A stretch of DNA of 10,258 bases from Paraglomus occultum (lineage: Eukaryota > Glomeromycota > Glomeromycetes > Paraglomerales > Paraglomeraceae). This document shows, piece by piece, positions 7,774-10,258 of the stretch (the first letter of the stretch is position 1; every line of letters begins with the position of its first letter). The translations under genes were made by a program, and so were the position numbers. The stretch covers positions 1 through 10,258 of the forward strand of contig CAJVPJ010001362.1 in NCBI GenBank assembly GCA_910592205.1, read 5' to 3'. Under the pieces are notes generated by a model. That model saw nothing but the letters and a program-made list of their open reading frames with translations. It did no database searches and was not told the DNA's origin.

Positions 7774-8378
7774 ATGGCAACTGTCAAGAAAACCGAACAA
7801 GAGCTTTATGACGATGTCAAGAGAGAGTTAAACGATGGCGAGGGGGCGTTCGAAGGAGATGAGGACGAGGAATTACTATTGAAGAAGCTGAGGAGAAAGC
7901 GGATGGATGGGAAGGGGACCGAGGCGCAGCAGGCAGAGTGGAAGGAGGAGAAAGAGAAACTAGAGAAAAAGAAAGAGAGGTTAGAAGCGGAGGTTACGAA
8001 ATGCAATGACGATGTTAGAAAGTGCCGAGAGGCACTCTTAACGTCGACGACTCAACCAGGTAACGACTTTGTGACTCGAACGTTGGGACATAGGTAGTGT
8101 GTATATGGGTAGAGCAGACAGAGTTGTATTTATACTATGCTAATAATGTTGACTTTGACAGTTGGCATATGATAGTTATGGAGTATATTGATGCTGAAGC
8201 CAAACTTCAAAAACTGCCTTTGGAAAAGAAAAAGCATGTCTACAATGAGGTAAAAAAAGCAATTGGGCTCCTACACAATAAGAATGTCATCTTTGGGGAC
8301 CTGTGCATTTCTAATATTCTTGTTAGGAAAGAACAAATGGAAGAACAAGTGAAAACAGTATTGATTGGTGTGGGATAA
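7774..8378 (+). CDS. Coiled-coil protein spliced to a truncated kinase-like fragment
   Basis: Best model: join(7774..8059, 8122..8378), 180 residues. Donor GTAACG follows CAACCAG, acceptor is GACAG, phases agree, and the intron is 62 bases. Without splicing the first frame ends at 8097. Residues 1-95 start MATVKKTEQELYDDVKRELN, then carry an acidic patch (EGDEDEELLLKKL) and a long charged helix (EEKEKLEKKKERLEAEVTK) typical of a coiled coil. This exon is clearly GC-richer than its surroundings. Residues 96-180 contain YANNVDFDSWHMIVMEYID, the hinge region of a protein kinase, and LLHNKNVIFGDLCISNILV, the catalytic loop with the Asp in F-G-D-L. The ATP-binding N-lobe (glycine loop and lysine) is missing and the metal-binding motif is lost, so it cannot be an active kinase. 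Similar kinase domains are abundant in arbuscular mycorrhizal fungi, some in Crinkler-like proteins (from memory). Confidence 0.6.
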
Positions 8379-8497
8379 TGAGAGAAGCAAGATATTCTTC
8401 AACATTAAACATGGAGATTTTATGACCAGATGGAGTAATGCCTAATACTAATGTTTGTCTCCAAAAATTACATGATTTTTTCTGGCTTGAGTCTTTG
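8122..8497 (+). pseudogene. Decayed protein-kinase C-lobe with deletion and nonsense mutation
   Basis: Kinase homology does not end at the stop at 8376-8378. Where relatives have I-D-F-D-W-C-G, the DNA reads attggtgtggg. That fits loss of about 10 bases between short gatt repeats, which removes the metal-binding Asp and shifts the frame. Reading from 8366 in the new frame gives WCGIMREARYSSTLNMEIL, a TGA at 8423-8425, then PDGVMPNTNVCLQKLHDFFW to about 8497. This parallels the G-E-A-R-Y-P-x-x-L-N-x-E-I-x-W-P-D-G-V stretch I recall in fungal kinases of this group, with the TGA where a Trp codon is usual. So there are at least two inactivating lesions plus a missing N-lobe. The reference sequence is from memory. 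Confidence 0.72.
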
Positions 8498-8914
8498 CAC
8501 AGGGAACTCGGGCTTAGGCTACAATAGATCTCACTTCTACTGTACTTTGCTGTATTCTTGATGTGAAGTATATAACTATGATATATTTGTTACAGTAATA
8601 GTAAATTGGAAAAATTGTACAGAGAAACAAGATTTGCCCTTAGAGAATTCTGGAAATTACTAAGACATATAAATTACAAATAAAATTTTAATTTTCACTA
8701 GGTTACTAAAATCATGTGCTATGATCAAGTCTCTTTTATTATAAATTGTTCTTTAGTTTCTATTTAGAAACTAATTTGCTGTTTCAGATTTAACAAAAGA
8801 TTTTTGCTTGAGCATGCAACAAAGTTTGTGAAATGTCATAAATATGCTTGAAGTTAGTAGCTTTAAATTCGCAAATTGCTACACAAAAAGTATTAAAAAT
8901 TATATATAACAAAT
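8498..8914. other. AT-rich spacer, nothing firm
   Basis: No intact gene. An AATAAA signal near 8679 could serve the kinase remnant. On the minus strand a few short protein-like stretches (around 8790-8870 and 8700-8735) might be further decayed sequence of the transposon-type gene to the right, but they are interrupted by stops and too weak to call. Confidence 0.45.
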
Positions 8915-9488
8915 ATAAGGTTTTAATTGGTGCCATAATGCATCATATTATAACAATTTCAATGTGCTGTCGTTTTCGAGACCTGCAATGAAATCATGAT
9001 AGTAATAGACTGATTTATAACTCGTTTCTATTTCAGCTGGAAAAATAAAAAGTGTAAGCAATTGGGTAATTCGGTTGACGTTTCTACCAGGACTTGGTAA
9101 TCCATATACATATGTATTTCTGCATAAAATTCTTCACGGCAGTAGCGACAGTTATATCAATGGTTATTTTGGTTTTCCATCGCGGCACTCGTTTTATATT
9201 ACCATAAACACGCGGTGTTATACCATTCGTCGCTAGATGATTTCTGACGGTTTCCAAATAAGTGCGGCTAATTCCTAACACATTGAAATAAGTTTTTTGG
9301 CAAAGAGGCGTATTGCGATCTCAATAATAAAGAGTTCTCTTATTAGTACGAGTTTTCTTTTTAAGACGTCGGCTGGCAGTTATTTCTCCACCATTCATTG
9401 TTTTCAACTGGGCCATTAAAAATATATCTTGTTCGGGTCTAGAGAAAGCTTGAAACGCTTTAGCTTTTCTTGGAATATTTATAACCAT
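8915..9488 (-). pseudogene. Decayed transposon-type gene (DNA-binding N-terminal part)
   Basis: From ATG at 9488 the minus strand reads MVINIPRKAKAFQAFSRPEQ and continues to a TGA at 9321-9323. It continues in the same frame with CQKTYFNVLGISRTYLETVR, NHLATNGITPRVYGNIKRVP and AVKNFMQKY. Near 9106-9112, in an acatatgtatat stretch, the frame shifts, and YGLPSPGRNVNRITQLLTLF and SVYYYHDFIAGLENDSTLKLL follow to a TAA at 8948-8950. Beyond that stop, in frame, DALWHQLKPYI continues the homology to about 8915. The order of a helix-turn-helix-like segment (G-I-S-x-x-T/Y-L-x-x-V-R-x-H-L), a G-I-x-P-R-V-x-G-N motif and an H/Y-G-L-P-x-P-G-R motif matches a repeated protein family of fungi and invertebrates that I associate with DDE-type transposons. 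The catalytic half is not visible. At least two stops and one frameshift make it non-functional. Confidence 0.75.
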
Positions 9489-9516
9489 TGCGGCTATATC
9501 GCCGTATAATCATATA

Positions 9517-9540
9517 CAAAGGCAACCCCGTTATAACGAA
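9517..9540 (+). repeat. Left terminal inverted repeat of the MITE
   Basis: The 24 bases match the reverse complement of 9960-9983 without mismatch. Identity ends at the 25th base (G here, C at the other end). Confidence 0.95.
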
Positions 9541-9959
9541 GATGTCCGTTCTAGCACTTTTCTTCGGTATAACGGGGTCTTCGGCATAACGGGTTAACCA
9601 AAGGTTATATTAATGTATAGGATTCTTCGGATTAGAGTGAAAATACTAAATAAATGCGCATATAGCTAGAAAAATCGGTCTCCTTTATTAATAAATGCAT
9701 AGAATATTACAACCGCTTTATAATGTTGCATTTTTATTGGTTAGAAAATTTTCTTTCTTCGGTTAACAAAGGCAAATCTTCGAATAATTCGGTTAAATCG
9801 AAAACTTCAGTTTAACGGGGCAACTTTGTTATTACTGTTCTAATAAAAAATGTTCGGATACGGTTAATAGAGGTTTCATATAAAATTCGGTAAATTCTAT
9901 ATGATTGAAAATGGATTTTAAAAAATCTTTATTATAACGAGGCATTCGGTATAACGGTG

Positions 9960-9983
9960 TTCGTTATAACGGGGTTGCCTTTG
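9960..9983 (-). repeat. Right terminal inverted repeat of the MITE
   Basis: Perfect inverted partner of 9517-9540, followed directly by the second TA of the presumed target duplication. Confidence 0.95.
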
Positions 9984-9985
9984 TA

Positions 9986-10258
9986 TTCACTCTAAATGAC
10001 ATACTGTACATACAATACTATGTCAAATAGTTGAATATCACACAATGATTGTCGTCATACGACCAGATGTCGAATTACTTGCATCGATTATTTTTCAATC
10101 TACAACAATATCAATAGCAGATATCTCGACATACGAACATCAGAATTACTATACATAGCAAAAATCACAATCATACTAATAACTATCGCGAGGAACTTTT
10201 ATTCACAACGAGGTGCTCGCTAAAGCCCAATTTAAGCTGTTTTTATCTTTTACATAGT
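9986..10258. other. AT-rich flank, nothing recognised
   Basis: About 270 bases to the window end. One short ATG frame exists (near 10044, stopping near 10159), but it shows no recognisable motif and is of a length expected by chance. Confidence 0.4.

Larger units (their letters stand above)
9517..9983. mobile_element. 467-bp non-autonomous TA-flanked DNA transposon (MITE, Tc1/mariner-pogo type)
   Basis: The two ends are a perfect 24-base inverted repeat starting CAAAGGCAACCCCGTTATAA (9517-9540 and 9960-9983). TA dinucleotides flank both outer edges (9515-9516 and 9984-9985), the target duplication of the Tc1/mariner superfamily. No reading frame of useful length lies inside, so the element must rely on a transposase encoded elsewhere. 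Copies of a CGGYATAACGG motif occur inside, near the ends (9565-9577, 9582-9593, 9947-9959), and may be extra transposase-binding sites. TIRs containing GTTATAACG recall pogo/Tigger-like elements, from memory. The perfect TIRs suggest a recent insertion compared with the decayed gene next to it. Confidence 0.9.

Noticed and set aside
7806-8006. Serine- and phenylalanine-rich minus-strand frame
   Set aside because: Antisense of the lysine/glutamate-rich coiled coil, which always gives this composition.
1-10258. CRISPR array, operon, tRNA or rRNA gene, prokaryotic defence system
   Set aside because: No regular repeat-spacer array, no clustered same-strand genes and no tRNA/rRNA signature were seen; introns and polyadenylation signals mark the sequence as eukaryotic.

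Overview
The window looks like nuclear DNA of an AT-rich, intron-containing fungus, most likely an early-diverging one such as an arbuscular mycorrhizal fungus (Glomeromycotina). Reasons: GT-AG introns of about 60-120 bases, long AT-rich spacers with simple repeats, a decayed protein-kinase fragment with an F-G-D-L catalytic loop of the type I recall as hugely expanded in Rhizophagus and relatives, and decayed transposon sequence. The organism call is an inference from memory of these families.

Left part (1-3727): two solid, convergent genes. A four-exon plus-strand gene (785-1481) encodes the HIT zinc-finger protein ZNHIT1/Vps71, a subunit of the SWR1/SRCAP H2A.Z-depositing complex. A three-exon minus-strand gene (3587-2001) encodes a 451-residue secreted, probably GPI-anchored protein with an H-E-L-V-H-G-L-G-F zinc-protease motif. 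They share a 519-base spacer holding a (CTCCACT)5 repeat. The protease gene has a (GAGAGG)5 tract just upstream of its ATG and a TATA box further up.

Middle (3728-6990): mostly non-coding, with a TA palindrome, a 13-G run and an ATT microsatellite. Weak coding candidates are an open frame at 4144-4461 (minus), a fragment resembling the LYR-motif complex I subunit NDUFA6 (4839-4991), a possible two-exon small cysteine-containing product (5142-5634), and an unrecognised lysine-rich frame (6535-6789).

Right part (7057-9985): a graveyard of broken genes and mobile DNA. It holds an unrecognised minus-strand gene scattered over all three frames (7436-7057), a GC-richer coiled-coil exon spliced in frame to a truncated kinase fragment (7774-8378) whose kinase homology continues past a frameshift and a stop (to about 8497), a minus-strand transposon-type gene with an internal TGA and a frameshift (9488 to about 8915), and an intact 467-bp non-autonomous transposon with 24-bp perfect terminal inverted repeats and TA flanks (9517-9983). 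Only ZNHIT1 and the metalloprotease look fully intact. No operon-like or defence-like cluster was found.
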